A stretch of 64,000 nucleotides of DNA from Leptobrachium leishanense (GCA_009667805.1 CM019069.1:93097204-93161203), one strand, 5' to 3'. Positions 1 through 13,178 are shown, numbered from the stretch's first letter. Notes: generated by a model not told the origin, from the letters alone. Made by a program: numbers and translations.

Positions 1-1554
1 AGGAATTGTGTCACTGATGCATGCACTGTCCCTGCTCACCATCCTCGTTGCCTCCTCAAATGGTGACAGTACAGTGCATGCATCCTTGATCATCAGCCAC
101 TGCGGGGGGAAAAAAACCAAGTTGACCTGGACCTGTCCTTGTGCCATACTCACACAGGTACTCGTTGATGGCCCTCTGCTGCTTGTGCAGACGCTGCAGT
201 ATTGCTAATGTCGAATTCCACCTGGTGGGCATGTCACAGTTCAGACGGTTTGTGGGAAGGTGGAATTCTCTTTGAATTTCTGCCAGGCGAACGCTTGCTG
301 GGAATGACCGTCTGAAGTGGCTGCAGACTTTTCTGGCCTGGATGAGAAGCTCTGGCAGCCCTGGGTACTTGGTTAGGAAACGCTGTACCACCAGATTTAG
401 GACGTGTGCTAGGCATGGTACATGCGTCAATTTACCCTTGCGTAGGGCGGAGAGAAGGTTGCTGCCATTATCGCAGACGATCATTCCCAGCTCAAGCTGG
501 CGTGGTGTTAACCATCTCCGCACCTGCCCCTGCAGAGCTGACAAAATTTCTGACCCGGTGTGGCTCCTGTCCCCTAAACAAAGCAGCTAAAGCACAGTAT
601 GGCATCTTTTTGCTTGAGCCATTGCGTACACCCTGTCAGGCGTCGGTTTAACTGCCACTTCGCCAGAGACAGAGAAGGAGGAGGAGGAGGAGGAGGAGGA
701 AGAGGTGGTGGTGGTGGAGCAGACAGACCTCATACAAGCAGCTTTCTGGAGGCGTGGTGGATGAACAAGCTCCAGCACAGAGCCCCGTCTTGGATCCCTC
801 CCAGCTGCAATCAGAGTTACCCAGTGTGCCGTGAAGGAAATGTAACGACCCTGTCCATGCTTGCTGGACCACGTGTCTAAAGTGACATGCACCTTGCTGC
901 TGACTGCCTTTCCCAATGACTGGATAACATTGTCTTCCACGTGCTGGTATAGTGCTGGAATGGCCTTGCGTGAAAAGTAATGGCATTTTGGAACCTGCCA
1001 CTGTGGTACAGCGCATTCAGCAAATTCACAGAAGGGAGCAGAGTCCACCAGCTGGAAAGGCAGCAGCTGCAATGCGAGTAATTTTGCTAAGCTGGCATTT
1101 AGACGCTGTGCTTGGGGATGGTTGGGACTATATTTTTTCTTTCGCTGCAGCAGCTGCGGCAACGTAATCTGACTGCGTAAATCTTCAGCTACTGGGATGA
1201 TGTCACATTGTGAGGAAGGACCTGCTGGTACATCCATTACTGTAGCATCATCCCTGTCGGTGGAGGTTGTAGGCAATTGCATGGCAGGACATACAGTGTG
1301 TGTAGAGACAGATGAGGAGGAGGCAGGGCCGGATTAAGATGTCTAAAGGCCTGGAGCTGAATATTTTGGTGGGCTTTTTTCGTAATTTAGTGAAATGACA
1401 ACATATTTTAGGCTATTTAATATTGCATATATAGGTATATCTAAGCAGGTAGATACTGTTTGAGTAAATTTCCATTCAGACTTCAAATCATCACAGCGTG
1501 TAAAATTATTTTTTCATATTTTATCATCCAAACCTCTGGTTATATATTCTATAG

Positions 1555-1961
1555 AAACATAGAAAAATGTCGGCAGATAAGAACCTTTCGGCCCATCTAG
1601 TCTGCCCAATTACATGGATACTTTACCTGGATTTATCTTTTGTTTAGGATAGCCTTATGCCTATCCCATGCTTGCTTAAATTCAATTACTGTTTTGGCCT
1701 CTACCACTTCTACTGGAAGACTGTTCCATGTATCCACCACCCGCTCAGTAAAATAATGCTTCCTGATGTTACTTTTAAACCTTTGCCCCTCTAATCTAAG
1801 ACTATGTCCTCTTGTTTTGCTATTTTGTTTCCTTTTAAATATACTCCCTTCCTCTACCTTGTGGATTCCCTTTACGTATTTAAATGTTTCTATCATATCT
1901 CCTCTGTCTCGTCTTTTTTCCAAGCTGTACATGTTAAGATCATTAAGCCTTTCTTGAGAGG
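1555..1961 (-). mobile_element. CR1-type LINE 3' end (5'-truncated), fused to the H4 copy
   Basis: The minus strand is open from the junction into a typical C-terminal LINE peptide (MYSLEKRRDRGDMIETFKYV, then RVVDTWNSLPVEVVEA), ending near 1633, followed by a short 3' region. It ends in a run of TTTCTATG-like units, similar to the 8-bp tail repeats of CR1 elements. The LINE has lost everything upstream of the last roughly 110 codons. At its 5' side it abuts the H4 3' untranslated region without a gap. Confidence 0.7.
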
Positions 1962-1993
1962 CAGAGTCGTTGGGAAGCAGCGGTCAGGACATT

Positions 1994-3050
<1,057 letters not shown>

Positions 3051-3850
3051 CAAATTTATCTTTTCTGTGGGCCTATTCTGGGGCATGGGCCTGGAGCTGC
3101 TGCTCCATCTGCCCCTATGTTAATCCGGCCCTGGGAGGAGGAGGACCTACGCAAAGTTTTGCCCCAACGGGATGTGTGGCACTTGTTCATATGTCGCCTC
3201 AAGCACATGGTACCCAAGTGTCCGGTGTTTATCCCACGCTTCAGCCTCCTCTGACATAGATTACAAATAGCAACGGTGGGGTCTGCTGCACAGTTCTTAA
3301 AGAACTCCCAGACAGCAGAGTTCCTACATGTGTTCTTTGAGACAACAGCGCTCTGCACTGGAGCAGCTCTGACATGTGATGCCTTGGACTGGCTAGTGCT
3401 ACGGTTGGTCACAGAGGATGTTGTGCCTCGTGTTTGCTGTGCCTCCTCCTCCTCCCCCTCCTCCTCACTTGATTCCTCAGTTCGATCTGGCACCCAGGTG
3501 GAGTCAGTGACCTCATCATCATCAATGTCATCTTCACCCCCTATCTCCTCATCACTGGAGCCAACTTGGCAGTATGCTGCAGCTGCTGGGCAACATGAGT
3601 GCCAGTTATTTGTGCGACATCACTGGCACCCCTTCCTCTAGGTTGATTATACTCCCTTGCTCAACCTCAGAGATTGAATCAGAGCACTGTACTTGTTGCG
3701 CATCCTCAAGCAGCATGTCACTCTCATTGTAGTCAAGTTGTAAACCCCAAAAAAACTTGCTGGCACAGTGACAAGACACACATCACCCAAATTCCCTGAT
3801 ATTTGGTCGAAATCTCCTCTGAAATGCGTGCAGAAAGCGCTGCGTTGAAA

Positions 3851-3860
3851 CCTTATATAG
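3851..3860 (-). promoter_or_regulatory. TATA-like box upstream of the hAT transposase
   Basis: On the minus strand the sequence CTATATAAGG lies about 200 bp upstream of the acidic N-terminal coding stretch of the transposase remnant. Its position and orientation suit the transposon's own promoter. This is inference only, and the element is dead. Confidence 0.4.
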
Positions 3861-3869
3861 TGTGCTGCG

Positions 3870-4269
3870 GGACTTAGCTCTGTGAGCCCATGATTGGGCA
3901 AAATTTGCCCAATCAGGACTCTGAGCGGTGATTGGCATAGTGTTCAACCAGTCTTGCACCAGACCTGTGGTCAGGTGCAAGGCTGTAGCCAATTACGAGC
4001 TTCAGGCAGTGGGAAAATGCATTGTGGTCCATTGTGGTCGAACATGCGGCGAACATGCGCTGCCCAAGGGCCCGCGGGTCAGTGGAGGCCCGGTTTTGTA
4101 AGGGACCACGGCGGCGATGCTCCAGCATGCTTTCCTGGGCCCCACGTGCACCCTGCATTGATGCCACCCCCTCACATGAAGCACGCGCATCACGTGGGGG
4201 TCGGCGTCAATGCAGGGTGCACGTGGGGCCCAGGAAGGCACGCTGGAGTGCCGCCGCCGAGCTGCTGGG
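3870..4269. other. GC-rich stretch with no recognised gene
   Basis: This lies between the transposase promoter region and the minisatellite. A roughly 30-bp segment containing CATGCTTTCCTGGGC and CACGTGCACCCTGCATTGATGCC reappears in variant form about 60 bp later, partly inverted. I cannot assign it to a family. Confidence 0.3.
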
Positions 4270-4532
4270 GTCAGTATATATCCATGTGTGAGCTGGGCAC
4301 TATACATCCATGTGTGAGCTGGGCATTATACATCCATGTGTGAGCTGGGCATTATACATCCATGTGTGAGCTGGGCATTATACATCCATGTGTGAGCTGG
4401 GCACTATACATCCATGTGTGAACAGGGGCAATATACATCCATGTCTGAGCTGGGGAAATATACATCCATGTGTGAGCTGGGGCAATATATATCCATGTGT
4501 GAGCTCCCTGGGGCAATATATATCCACGTGTG
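4270..4532. repeat. Minisatellite, about 26-bp unit, about 10 copies
   Basis: The unit is roughly ATACATCCATGTGTGAGCTGGGCATT with small length changes. Its core (ATCCATG then GAGCTGGG) is very similar to the 19-bp minisatellite at 58.9-59.9 kb. The long reading frames through it are repeat artefacts. Confidence 0.9.
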
Positions 4533-5050
4533 GGCTGCACATTACTGTGGGTTTTATTGCTGTGGAGCTCTATGATACACTCATACACACTGCACATTAC
4601 TGTGAGTTTTTTTGCTGTGCAGCTCTGTAACACGCTCATGCACTCTGCACATTACTGGGAGTTTTATTGCTGTGGAGCTCTGCAATGGGCAGTGTGTCAG
4701 GATTGTACAGTATCTTTTAAAGTGATCGGCAGTTTCCCACATTTTCCACAGGAACTTTTTGTGCCGGGGTGTAGCCTTAGCTGCAATGAGTGGGTGATGG
4801 CTGCTGCAGCAGTGCGGTGGTCATCTGTAAGTATGGAGGGGGCACAATTAGCTGTTGGGTCCAAGTGGATTTTCTAAAAGGTTATTTTTAGGAGTTCAGA
4901 AATGAATTCTTTAGCACAATAATGTACATGTTGGTGTTGCGTTGTAGGGGGTGGGGTTTTTATGTGTGTGACCTCCTGAGGGTGCAGAACAAGGGGGGCC
5001 CCATGACCTCCTATTGCCCGGGGGCCCCATTAGTTGTCAGTCCGCCCCTG
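4533..5050. mobile_element. 3' end of a hAT element (CAGGGGCGGACTGA terminus)
   Basis: The sequence ends at 5050 with the inverse of CAGGGGCGGACTGACAA, a hAT-style terminus, and the LINE at 5051 onward resumes directly. Degenerate repeats around TGTGGAGCTCT and CACATTACTGTGAG (4530-4690) match, in opposite orientation, the interior of the hAT-like element at 40433-41019, which has a similar terminus. The left terminus was not found, so the element is either truncated or extends left through the minisatellite. Confidence 0.55.
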
Positions 5051-5494
5051 GTAGCAGCTTCCCAGAAAAGCTCTTAAACACCAGGTTGGAAAGGTGAAGG
5101 GTGCGTCTGGATTCCTGCGATGGTCAGTTTAGCTCTTTTAACATGTCACAATGGTGAGTCATGTAGTTACATTGTAGCACAAAGAGACAGAATGAGTTAT
5201 ACAATGTAGTAAGTTTCTGGAGGTGTGTTTGCGGGGCAGCTGCATACACTACATCTCCATATTCAATAGCAGACATAAGCATTTGCTGGACAATCTGCTT
5301 TCTTACCGCGGGGCTCAGGCAGGATTTGTTTCTGTACAGGGCACCTAGTTTGGGATAAAGTTTAGATGAGTTTTTCGATGTGGGGACCAAAAGATAGATT
5401 TGGGTCTAACCACATACCTATATATTTCAGAGAAGTGACTGTGGTCAGTGTGCCATTTGAATATGTCCTGACACATAGATGGGGAGATTGCAGC

Positions 5495-6013
5495 TTATGT
5501 AAAAATAAAATAAAAAAATATAAAAAAAAATATAAAAAAATAAACAAGTTTTTTCTTCTTTGTTTTGTTAATGCAGCAATATTGTTCCCATTTCAATTAT
5601 AATGTGAACAATGATGCTGCACTAACGATTTTTGTATGCGGTGCATTTGTTAAAAATCACGTAATTTTCCCCAAAAAAAATGTAACGAGACCCCATTTCT
5701 AATTTTGTTAACAAGCGCAACTCATACAAAATATAACCGCAAATGCTCGCATGTTAAAATGTGAAAAAAATAACTTTACACATTGTAAATTATTGAAAAT
5801 TTACGTTTTATTGCATTTTTTGTTCTAATATACAGACAGGACATGATGTATACATATAATAAGGATATATTATGAGTCTGCCGGAAAGAACGATATATAA
5901 TATGTCTGGGTCATACATTAAAATAAGGCTTCTAAACGCGGTTAAACATGATGAGCGAAACCGGTAAAAATGACCTCAGCACAGAGGTGTGAAATGCCTT
6001 AGCAGCGAAAGGG
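5495..6013 (-). mobile_element. piggyBac-like element fragment inside the LINE
   Basis: On the minus strand it starts CCCTTTCGCTGCTAAGG at 6013, next to TTAG instead of the expected TTAA. It then matches the left half of the complete copy at 22237-23343, including the stretch around ATATATCGTTCTTTCCGG. The right half is missing; the match fades into an A/T-rich run near 5495. Confidence 0.65.
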
Positions 6014-7320
6014 TTAGTAATCACACTGACAGGCACTGGTTGAAAACTGAACTCCTCTTTGATACAGGGATTGTGCACATTTGGTGGGGCCTGACCTGCG
6101 TGCAGCCTTTCTATAGGTGTGTCATTTGCTAGCTTAGCAATCAGGGTGGTGGTGCATCCTACCAAATAATTATTAAAGGCATTTGCTACTTCTAGGGGGT
6201 GTTGCAAGGTTTGGTTGTTTACTTTGACAGCCGCCAGCTGGGAGTGGACAGTGGGTGCTTGTATGTTACTTATGATTTCCCAAAAATTTCTAGGGTTTGA
6301 TATGTTAAGGTTTAGATTTTTATTGAAGCTTTAGCCATTTTTGTTTGTTTTGTGCATGCATTCCTGCATTTTCGGTATTCACAGTGATCGTTCATGGAAC
6401 CAGTACTCTTGAAATTTGACCACAGCGAATCTCTAAGCTGGTACATTTGAGTAAAACCAGCTGTAACCCAGGGGAGATGGGCCCCTTTTACTCGCACTTT
6501 ACACAGCGGAGCATGGGAATTCTAGACTTGAAGGAGCTCAGACTGAAAGTATTCAATTGCCCAGTCCAGGTCTGGGATTAGGTTTAGTATGTATCATGGG
6601 AGCTGTTTGAGATCATTTAGGAAGGATTCCTTTTGGGGGAGATTTCGTGGCCTTTAATTTGCGCACACAGTACACTAGACAGTGGTCACTGAAGCTATTA
6701 GTGAGAACGCCTGCCTCCTGTATTCTATCAGGACACAAGGAGAGAATCCAGTCCAGCAAGGTATGGTTAAGTCTTTTCATATTAATGCGAGTGGGGAGGA
6801 GATTAATTGTGTTACCTGCAAGGCCTTATACAGTTAGCAGTGTTTCTAGGATTTAGCCAATCTGTATTAAAATTGCCAAGGACCAGCAGTTCACTTTTTT
6901 GGTTTTGGGCAAGAAAGTTATTACGGATTTGAGTTATGTCAGACAGGGAGTGCACTGGAGAGCTCGGTGGGCGATAGAATCCTGCAACAATGATTGACTT
7001 ACTGAATGGGATCTCAATTATACCAGAGAATTAATCAAAGGTGGCAGGGGAGCTAGAATTCTGTAATGGGGTGAACTTTATGGACTCCTCAACATAAATA
7101 ACAATTCCCCCTCCTCTCTTTGCTCTGTCATTTCTATAACATGAATACCCATGTATTGATATGGCAGAGTCTGGTACTTTTGGGGTTAACCATGATTCTG
7201 TGAGCACAATGATCTTGGGTTTGTAATAGCAACACCAAGCCTGAAGCGCATCCAGTTTAGGGAGTAAGCTACAGATGTTGCAGTGCACAAATGAGAGACC
7301 TTTTTTAGTGGGGAGACTAA

Positions 7321-7476
7321 GGCTAGGGTCAGACGAACGCATTTTTCACGTCTATCGTCAAAAAGTGTGTCCAAGCTTCCGGACGCACTTTTTCACGGAA
7401 GACGCGATAGCGGTCATACGGTGCGCAATTCCGACTGTGATTTTTGACGGAGCTAAAAAAAAAAGAGAAATCTGAG
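7321..7476. mobile_element. Harbinger-like MITE, right end lost
   Basis: It starts GGCTAGGGTCAGACGAACGC directly after TAA (7318-7320) and matches the first part of the complete copies at 9043, 38137 and 46051. The right terminal repeat is absent; a TAA at 7477-7479 may be the other half of the duplication. It interrupts the endonuclease region of the LINE. Confidence 0.6.
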
Positions 7477-7800
7477 TAACCAAAGCTTGAGTCTCTAGAC
7501 GTTATGTAGTGAGTGAGCTGCTTTCTGCACAGGCCAGGTATAAAGACTGAATGATTTTTGGGCGTCTGCTGAAAAGAGAAATTAAGTTTGCAAATAGCAA
7601 CACATTGGGTTGGAGTTGTCCAGGCTCTTAGGGGGGTGTTGTGTGGCAATAAAAGTTACAGGTTCCTCACTGAACATGACATGGGGGGGCAGAATAGCGG
7701 GCCCAGAGCAAATGGGGAGAAAAAAAATTAGAAAAGGGAGTGGAAAGCCGAATTCAGATAGCATGACAACAATTCAAAGAAATTACATATATATAGTTAA

Positions 7801-7949
7801 TCTTTCAAAGAAACATGAAACCTAGGCTAAAAACACAGGTAGTAGTGTTTTTGGCCAACAGGGGGCGTGCTCTGCCTGTCAAATAGGGATTGCTGTTTGT
7901 AAAAATGTAATATAGGAATGCTAAAGCAGATTTTTACGATGTATGTAAT
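7801..7949. other. Short unassigned stretch
   Basis: This AT-rich sequence lies between the LINE remnant and the TTAA site of the piggyBac-like element. No feature is recognised. Confidence 0.3.
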
Positions 7950-8277
7950 TTAACCACTTGGCTGCTAAGGACGCGCTCAGCGCGTCCTGCCAAGTGCAAT
8001 CTGCCGGTGCGGGCACTCCGGGACCCCGGCAGGGACGATAGATGTCATTGCGCTGGCGCAATGACATCTATTTCAGGCGCCCCCCCACGAGTGCGGAGGA
8101 CTTGCCTGAAAGGGGGGTCCTTCAGACTGCTCTCCCTCCTGATCACCAGGGGCCAGCATTTAAAGGCAGGCATCATTTGGAAGGGCACAGCCTGCCCTTC
8201 CAAACGGTTCCTGGCTTTAACATCTTGGGTGCCGGATCACAATTCGGTGCCGAAAAGCGCCGGATCGTAATCCTCTC

Positions 8278-10195
8278 TAGGGATGAGCTGTTCGGGTTCG
8301 GATGGTTCGGAGTTCGGCCCGAACTTTGGCAGTTCGAAAGTTCGCGAACTTCGAACTTTTTGGGTGTGTTCGGTTCGAGTTTGGAAAAAAAATGAAATTT
8401 TGAAAAAAGTATAAAAAATGCTTAAAAAATACTAATAAATCTAGAAATAAAGAGACTCTTTACTGCAGAATATTATAAGCAACGGTTTATTAGATATTGA
8501 ATTAAAAACTGATGTCTAGGTGCAAAGATTCTCACCTCTAAATGACCTTTTTTTTTCAAACGGCATAACAACAACAGATGTTTTAGTCTGGTCTAATCAA
8601 TTTGATACATTTTATGTAGAATGAAGGTGTGGGGTGTCTGCTTCTGTTCTGAGTGAGTAATTTCCCTCCTAAAACTTCCTAATATGCTGCATTTAACTGC
8701 TGTGTGAAAAAATACAAAATTTCCTCATTGCCCGCTTTTCACATCTAAAGCAATGCTATTTTTCACCTCGGGATTAAACATTCACAGGGTTATTCAGAGA
8801 GCGGTGAAAAGCAGGAGAATAACTGGAGAAGTGAAAATTCTAGGTCAAAATAGCCAAACCAGAAAAATTCTCCCATTTAACTCACTTTCCAAATTGGCTA
8901 TTTGGTCTAGATTGTTCTCTTCTCCTGCCAGTTCTCCTGGCTTTCACCTCTCTCTCGGGGTTGTTCAGAGAGGTGAAAACCAGGAGAATGGCAGGAAAAG
9001 AGAACAATCTGGACCAAATAGCCGATTTGGAAAGTGAGATAAGGCTAGGGTCAGACTAACGCATTTTTCGCAGCGACCGTCAAAAAGTGCGTCCGAACGC
9101 ATTGCCGGATTTTTTCACGGATTGCGCGAAAACGGTCATACGATGCGCATTTTTGTGCGTGATTTTTTACGGATCCAAACCAGGAAACTTTGGGTGTCTG
9201 GACGTTATGTTGGCCGGACATGAGCAGGGTCTGACGTCTCCAAATCACGCACACACGCCGCTAGTGGACGCAGCGCACTCTGTACGTCCGTACTAGCGGT
9301 TCTCCGTTCTCAAAAAAATGCGTTCATTTTCCACTTGCGTTGCGCAGCCGGACTTTCGTGCGACCGTACTTCGTATATTGGCCGTCATTGCCCGTCATTT
9401 GCTGCTAGTGTGGCCGTGATTAAGTGCGCCTAAACGCACGTTAAAAATTCACTAGTCTGATCCTAGCCTAAATGGGAGAATTTTTCTGGTTTGGCTATAT
9501 TGACCTATAATTTTCCATTCTCCAGTCATTCTCCTGCTCTTCACCGCTCTCTGAATAACCCTGACAGGGTTATTCAAAGAAAGGTGAAACTCAGGAGAAT
9601 GACTGAAGAGAAAATTCTAGGTCAAAATAGCCGAACCAGAAAAATGTTTCAAATCACTTTCCAAATCGGCTATTTGGTCTAGAATTTTCCATTCTCCAGT
9701 CATTCTCCTGCTTTTCACCGCCAAAAAATCAGTAAACTTTTTCTGCGTGTCCGAAAATGTCTCCTCTTTTCATACTGCCGCCCCAAGCATTAGTTTATGG
9801 ACAGAAAACTGTTTACCATCATTTGAAACGTAATTTTTTTATTTTTAAGTGTTTCTATACATCCTAGAAATCCGCCACTTCACGGGCAGGTTATGGGGAC
9901 CTCCTAGGCACGATATTTGAAGGAATTTTTCGTTTTTATTTTTAACCCTTATTTCATGGAAAGCTCACTGTCCCTTTAAAAAGGTTTTTTTTTAAACTTT
10001 TTGTCCTTGTTTCCTGTCCCCCAGACACCTTTTATGGCAAATATCTAGCATATATGACCTCTTGGAGGGCACTCTAAAAACCGAATTTTCAGCCCCATTG
10101 ACTTGCATGGAGTTCGAGTTCGGTTCGGACCCGAACATATGGGAAGTTCGGGTTCGGGCCTGAACCGAACTCGGGCGGTGTTCGGCTCATCCCTA
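8278..10195. mobile_element. hAT MITE, family TAGGGATGAGC, copy 1
   Basis: The ends are TAGGGATGAGC and GCTCATCCCTA, flanked by an exact 8-bp duplication ATCCTCTC (8270-8277 and 10196-10203). The termini fit the hAT pattern YARNG. TTCG/CGAA-rich subterminal regions (TTCGGGTTCGGATGG) are shared by all copies. The middle (about 8779-9720) is built from palindromic segments related to the MITE at 37631-37810 and contains a Harbinger-like insertion at 9043. There is no coding capacity. Confidence 0.9.
9043..9468. mobile_element. Harbinger-like MITE, complete, 426 bp
   Basis: The ends are GGCTAGGGTCAGACTA and TAGTCTGATCCTAGCC, flanked by TAA (9040-9042 and 9469-9471). The host sequence can be compared with the uninterrupted relative at about 12000-12030, which confirms a clean TAA duplication. 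Three-base TWA duplication and GG-starting ends fit PIF/Harbinger. The interior is rich in CG-containing 10-12 bp words such as GTGCGTCCGAACGC. There is no coding sequence. Confidence 0.85.
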
Positions 10196-10548
10196 ATCCT
10201 CTCCCAGAGCTGGCCGACATCCAAGATGTCGGCCAAGCTTCCGGGAACTCCCCCTGACGACTGGCGTCATCGTGCATAGCGCTATGATGTCAGTTCTGGA
10301 GTTAACCCCTAGCTGCCACCAATGGTGGAGATAGGGGGTTCCAATGAACCACCCATCTCCCGATCCGTGGAAGCTAAGGGTTAATGTTTGGTATCGTTGG
10401 ATCGGCCAGAGCATGACCTTTCCAATGATACCAAAACATGACCATGTAAAAGGTAATAAAAAATAAAATAAAAAAATATAAAAACAAAAAATAATAAAAA
10501 AATAAAGTTTTCTTGTTTGTTTTGTTAATGCAGCAATATTGTTCCAAT

Positions 10549-12544
10549 TAGGGATGAGCTGTTCGGGTTCGGATGGTTCGGAGTTCGACCCGAACTTTGG
10601 CAGTTCGAAAGTTCACGAATTTCGAACTTTTTGGGCGTGTTCGGTTCGAGTTCGAAAAAAAAAAGAAATTTTGAAAAAAGTATAGAAAATGCTTAAAAAA
10701 TACTAAAAAATCTAGCAATAAAGAGACTCTTTACTGCAGAATAATATAGGCAACGGTTTATTAGATATTGAATTAAAAACTAATGTGTACGTGGAAAGAT
10801 TATCAACTCTAAATGACCTCTGTTCACAAACGGGCATAACACCAGGTGTTTTTAGTCTGGTAATCAATTTGATACATTGTACAATATAGTGAGGGGGTGG
10901 GGTGGTGTCTGCTTCTAATTGAGATTTGAGAATTAATTTCCCTAAAACATCCTAATATGCTGCATTTAAGCCTTTCGCTGCTGAGGCTTTTCACACCTCT
11001 GTGCTGAGGTCATTTTTACCGCTTTCGCTCATCATGTTTAACCGCGTTTTGTAGCCATATTTAGATATATGACCCAGACATATTATATATCGTTCTTTCC
11101 GGCAGACTTGGCAGATTCATAATATGGCATTATTATACGTATACGTTATGTCATGTCTGTTTATTATAACAATAAAATTAGAATTTTCAATAATTTATTG
11201 TGTGTAAAGTGTTTTTTTTCACATTTTAACATGCAATCGTTTGCGGTTATATTTTGTATGGGGTGCGCTTGTTAAAAAAATTAGAAATGGGGTCTCGTTC
11301 CATTTTTTTTTGGGGGAAAATTTCGCTTTTTTTAACAAACGCACCGCATACAAAAATCGTTAGTGCAGCATTATTGTTCACATTATAATTGAAATGGGAA
11401 CAATATTGCTGCATTAACAAAACAAAAACAAACAAAAAAAGTTGTTTATTATTTTTTAGATTTTTTTTTTCAAATATTTATATTTTTTTATTTTTATTTT
11501 TTACTTTTTTTTAAAAACATTTTTCATGCTCATGTTTAGTATCCTTGGAAAGGCCATGCTCTGGCCGATCCAACGATATCAAACATTAACCCCTAGCTGC
11601 CACGGATCGGGAGATAGGGGGTTCATTGGAACCCCCTATCTCCACCATTGGTGGCAGCTAGGGGTTAACTCCAGGACTGGCATCATCATGCTATGCATGA
11701 TGACGCCAGTCCTCAGGGGGAGTTCCTGGAGGCTTGGCTGACATCCAAGATGTCGGCCAGCTCCAGGAGAGGATCACGATCCGGCGCTTTTCAGCGCCGA
11801 TTCGTGATCCGGCTCCCCAGGGGTTAATCACAGCCACCGTTCGCTAGTCTGAGAATTTTCCATTCTACAGTCATTCTCCTGCTCTTCACCGCTCTCTGAA
11901 TAACCCTGACAGGGTAATTCAGAGAAAGGTGAAACTCAGGAGAATGACTGGAGAATGGAAAATTCTAGGTCAAAATAGCCAAACCAGAAAAATTCTCCCA
12001 TTTATCTCACTTTCCAAATCGGCTATTTGGTCTAGTATTTTCCATTCTCCAGTCATTCTCCTGCTTTTCACCGCCAAAAAATCAGTAAACTTTTTCTGCG
12101 TGTCCGAAAATGTCTCCTCTTTTCATACAGACTGCCGCCCCAAGCAGTTGTTTATGGATAGATTAAAGGAAAAGCATTTACCATCATTTGAAATGTCATT
12201 TTTTTTGTTTTTACATATTTCTATACATCCTAGAAATCCGCCACTTCACGGGCAGGTTATGGGACCTCCATGCACGATATTTGAAGGAATTTTTGGTTTT
12301 TATTTTTAACCCTTATTTCATGGAAAACTCACTGTCCCTTTAAAAACGTTTTTTTTTTTACTTTTTGTCCTTGTTTCCTGTCCCCCAGGGCACTACCCGG
12401 ACCCCCATACACCTTTTATGGCAAATATGTAGCATATATGCCCTCTTGGAGGGCGCTTTAAAAAACAGAATTTTCAGCCCCATTGACTTGCATGGGGGTT
12501 CGGGTTCGGTCCCGAACAAATGGGAAGTGTTCGGCTCATTCCTA
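10549..12544. mobile_element. hAT MITE, family TAGGGATGAGC, copy 2
   Basis: The ends are TAGGGATGAGC and GCTCATTCCTA, flanked by an exact 8-bp duplication GTTCCAAT (10541-10548 and 12545-12552) inside the piggyBac-like element. The uninterrupted host sequence is seen at about 5590 and 22670. The interior holds a partial piggyBac-like copy (10970-11838) and the same palindromic segments as copy 1. Confidence 0.9.
10970..11838 (+). mobile_element. piggyBac-like fragment inside hAT copy 2
   Basis: It follows TTAA at 10966-10969 and starts GCCTTTCGCTGCTGAGGC. It matches the copy at 22237 through the hairpin around 11738-11765 and stops near CAGCCACCG. In copy 1 the target site TTTAACTGCTG is still empty, so this insertion is specific to copy 2. 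Its right end was removed by a deletion that also took part of the host element. Confidence 0.75.
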
Positions 12545-12985
12545 GTTCCAATTTCAATTATAATGTGAACAATGATGCTGCAGTAACGATTTTTGTATGG
12601 GGTGCATGTTAAAAATTGCATAATTTCCCCGCCCAAAAAATGTAATGAGACCCGTTTCTAATTTTTTTTAACAAGCGCAACCCATAGAAAATATAACCGC
12701 AAATGCTTGCATGTTAAAGTTTGAAAAAACTACTTTACACATTGTAAATTTTTGAAAATTCTAATTTTATTGCATTTTTTGTTATAATATACAGACAGGA
12801 CATGACGTATACATATAATAATGATATATTATGAATCTGCCGAGTCTGCCGGAAAGAACGATATATAATATGTCTGGGTCATATAATAAAATAAGGCTTC
12901 AAAACGCGGTTAAACATGAGGAGTGAAACCGGTAAAAATGAGTTCAGCACAAAGGAGTGAAATGCCTCAGCAGGGAAAGGGTTAA

Positions 12986-13178
12986 AGTGGTTTTCCACAA
13001 ATTAAGCCAGAAGAATTTACATTACCAGTATACAGACATCCCAAACTGCAAAGACTGATTTCAGGTATGGAAACCCTCTCGCTTTTCATGGTGTTTTTGA
13101 TAGTGTTTTTTCCCCCAGTATTTTTTTCTTTTAAAAATAATTAGAAACAGCTTATATCCTATAGATAATATCATGAGG
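12986..13178. other. Short unassigned stretch
   Basis: This lies between the piggyBac-like element and hAT copy 3. I see no gene or repeat boundary in it. Confidence 0.3.

Larger units (their letters stand above)
5051..7800 (-). mobile_element. Decayed LINE (jockey/CR1/L2-type), minus strand
   Basis: Reading right to left, 7318-7031 encodes the start of an apurinic-type endonuclease (LSFVHCNICSLLPKLDAL, LTESWL, RGGGIVIYV). A frame-broken segment spans 7020-6600, then 6497-6020 carries the linker before the reverse transcriptase (LPWVTAGFTQMY, ALKLAN-like). The C-terminal part of the reverse transcriptase region is at 5390-5060 (LSPAVRKQIVQQMLMSAIEYGDVVYAA). Most of the RT catalytic core is missing. 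A piggyBac-like fragment sits at about 5495-6013 and a Harbinger-like fragment at 7321-7476. The same LINE family supplies the tails at 44.6 and 47.3 kb. The 5' part up to about 7800 is assigned by continuity only. Confidence 0.7.
7954..12981 (-). mobile_element. piggyBac-like non-autonomous element, full length, split by two hAT insertions
   Basis: The element is bounded by TTAA at 7950-7953 and 12982-12985. Its ends read CCACTTGGCTGCT and, inverted, CCCTTTCCCTGCTGAGG. Removing the two hAT insertions with one copy of each 8-bp duplication leaves about 1.10 kb, nearly the same as the uninterrupted copy at 22237-23343 (1107 bp) and in the opposite orientation. TTAA targeting and the terminal CCCTTT resemble piggyBac. 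No transposase is encoded. Confidence 0.85.

Noticed and set aside
1940..1993. Possible complete histone 3' stem-loop after H4
   Set aside because: Only a first-arm-like GACTCT is seen before the sequence becomes CR1; no matching second arm follows.
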